Source of the DNA: Cytophagales bacterium
GTDB lineage: Bacteria > Bacteroidota > Bacteroidia > Cytophagales > Cyclobacteriaceae
Direction of reading: 5' to 3'
DNA length: 5,000 bases
Assembly (NCBI GenBank): GCA_003541895.1
Contig: DPLR01000651.1
Span: forward strand, 1 to 5,000
Shown: in pieces, positions 4,968 through 5,000 of the stretch
How the letters are laid out: the number at the start of each line of letters is the position of its first letter
Position numbering within the stretch: the stretch's first letter is position 1
Notes under the pieces: generated by a model
Databases searched by the model: none
What the model was told of the DNA's origin: nothing
Seen by the model: the letters and a program-made list of their open reading frames with translations, nothing else
Made by a program: the position numbers and the translations under genes

Positions 4968-5000
4968 ATGCTGCACCCATTAGCATCAGAAACTGCCGCC
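4968..5000 (+). CDS. Possible start of a further gene, cut by window edge
   Basis: An ATG at 4968 is preceded by AAAGGA (4959-4964) and opens a frame that stays open for the 11 codons left in the window (MLHPLASETAA). It begins 15 bases after the DUF1801 stop, the spacing of a co-transcribed gene. So few codons cannot show a family, and this could instead be the start of an intergenic region or an attC. Confidence 0.3.
   Translation, partial: MLHPLASETAA

Overview
This window reads as part of an integron gene-cassette array followed by a tightly packed three-gene cluster. All genes lie on the + strand. Four imperfect inverted repeats with attC architecture were found by pairing the arms by eye: about 1-52, 344-408, 1416-1469 and 2377-2484. 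A fifth, degenerate one lies at about 2880-2936. Each has an outer AAC/GTT (or TAAC/GTTA) pair, a short unpaired spacer, an inner stem with a bulge or mismatch, and a variable loop. Their sequences are unrelated, but they sit at similar positions: after a stop codon and before the next start. No integrase gene, attI site or antibiotic-resistance gene is in the window. Cassette orientation implies that the integrase end of the array is to the left.

Layout. Bases 1-52 are the right part of an attC that ends an upstream cassette. Bases 47-402 form a cassette with no convincing gene; it holds several small hairpins and a possible 24-residue ORF. Bases 403-1463 carry an AT-rich gene for an exported HEAT-repeat protein with a beta-rich C-terminal part. 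Bases 1464-2478 carry a leucine-carboxyl-methyltransferase-family SAM-dependent methyltransferase. Bases 2479 to about 2930 carry a SnoaL/NTF2-like protein. From 2958 onward, a DUF2867 protein, a secreted NHL/beta-propeller protein and a DUF1801 protein follow with gaps of about 13 and 50 bases and no attC between them. A further start with a ribosome binding site at 4968 runs off the window. This last part is either one unusually long multi-gene cassette or ordinary chromosome beyond the end of the array.

The organism cannot be named. Signal peptides, Shine-Dalgarno sites, moderate-to-low GC and a cassette array with non-resistance cargo fit a Gram-negative environmental bacterium with a chromosomal integron. 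The cassettes differ visibly in base composition (the HEAT gene is much more AT-rich than the methyltransferase gene) and in attC sequence, as expected if they were collected from different sources. I see no shared pathway among the cassette genes; they look like independent cargo. The three downstream genes probably share a transcript, but their joint role is unknown.
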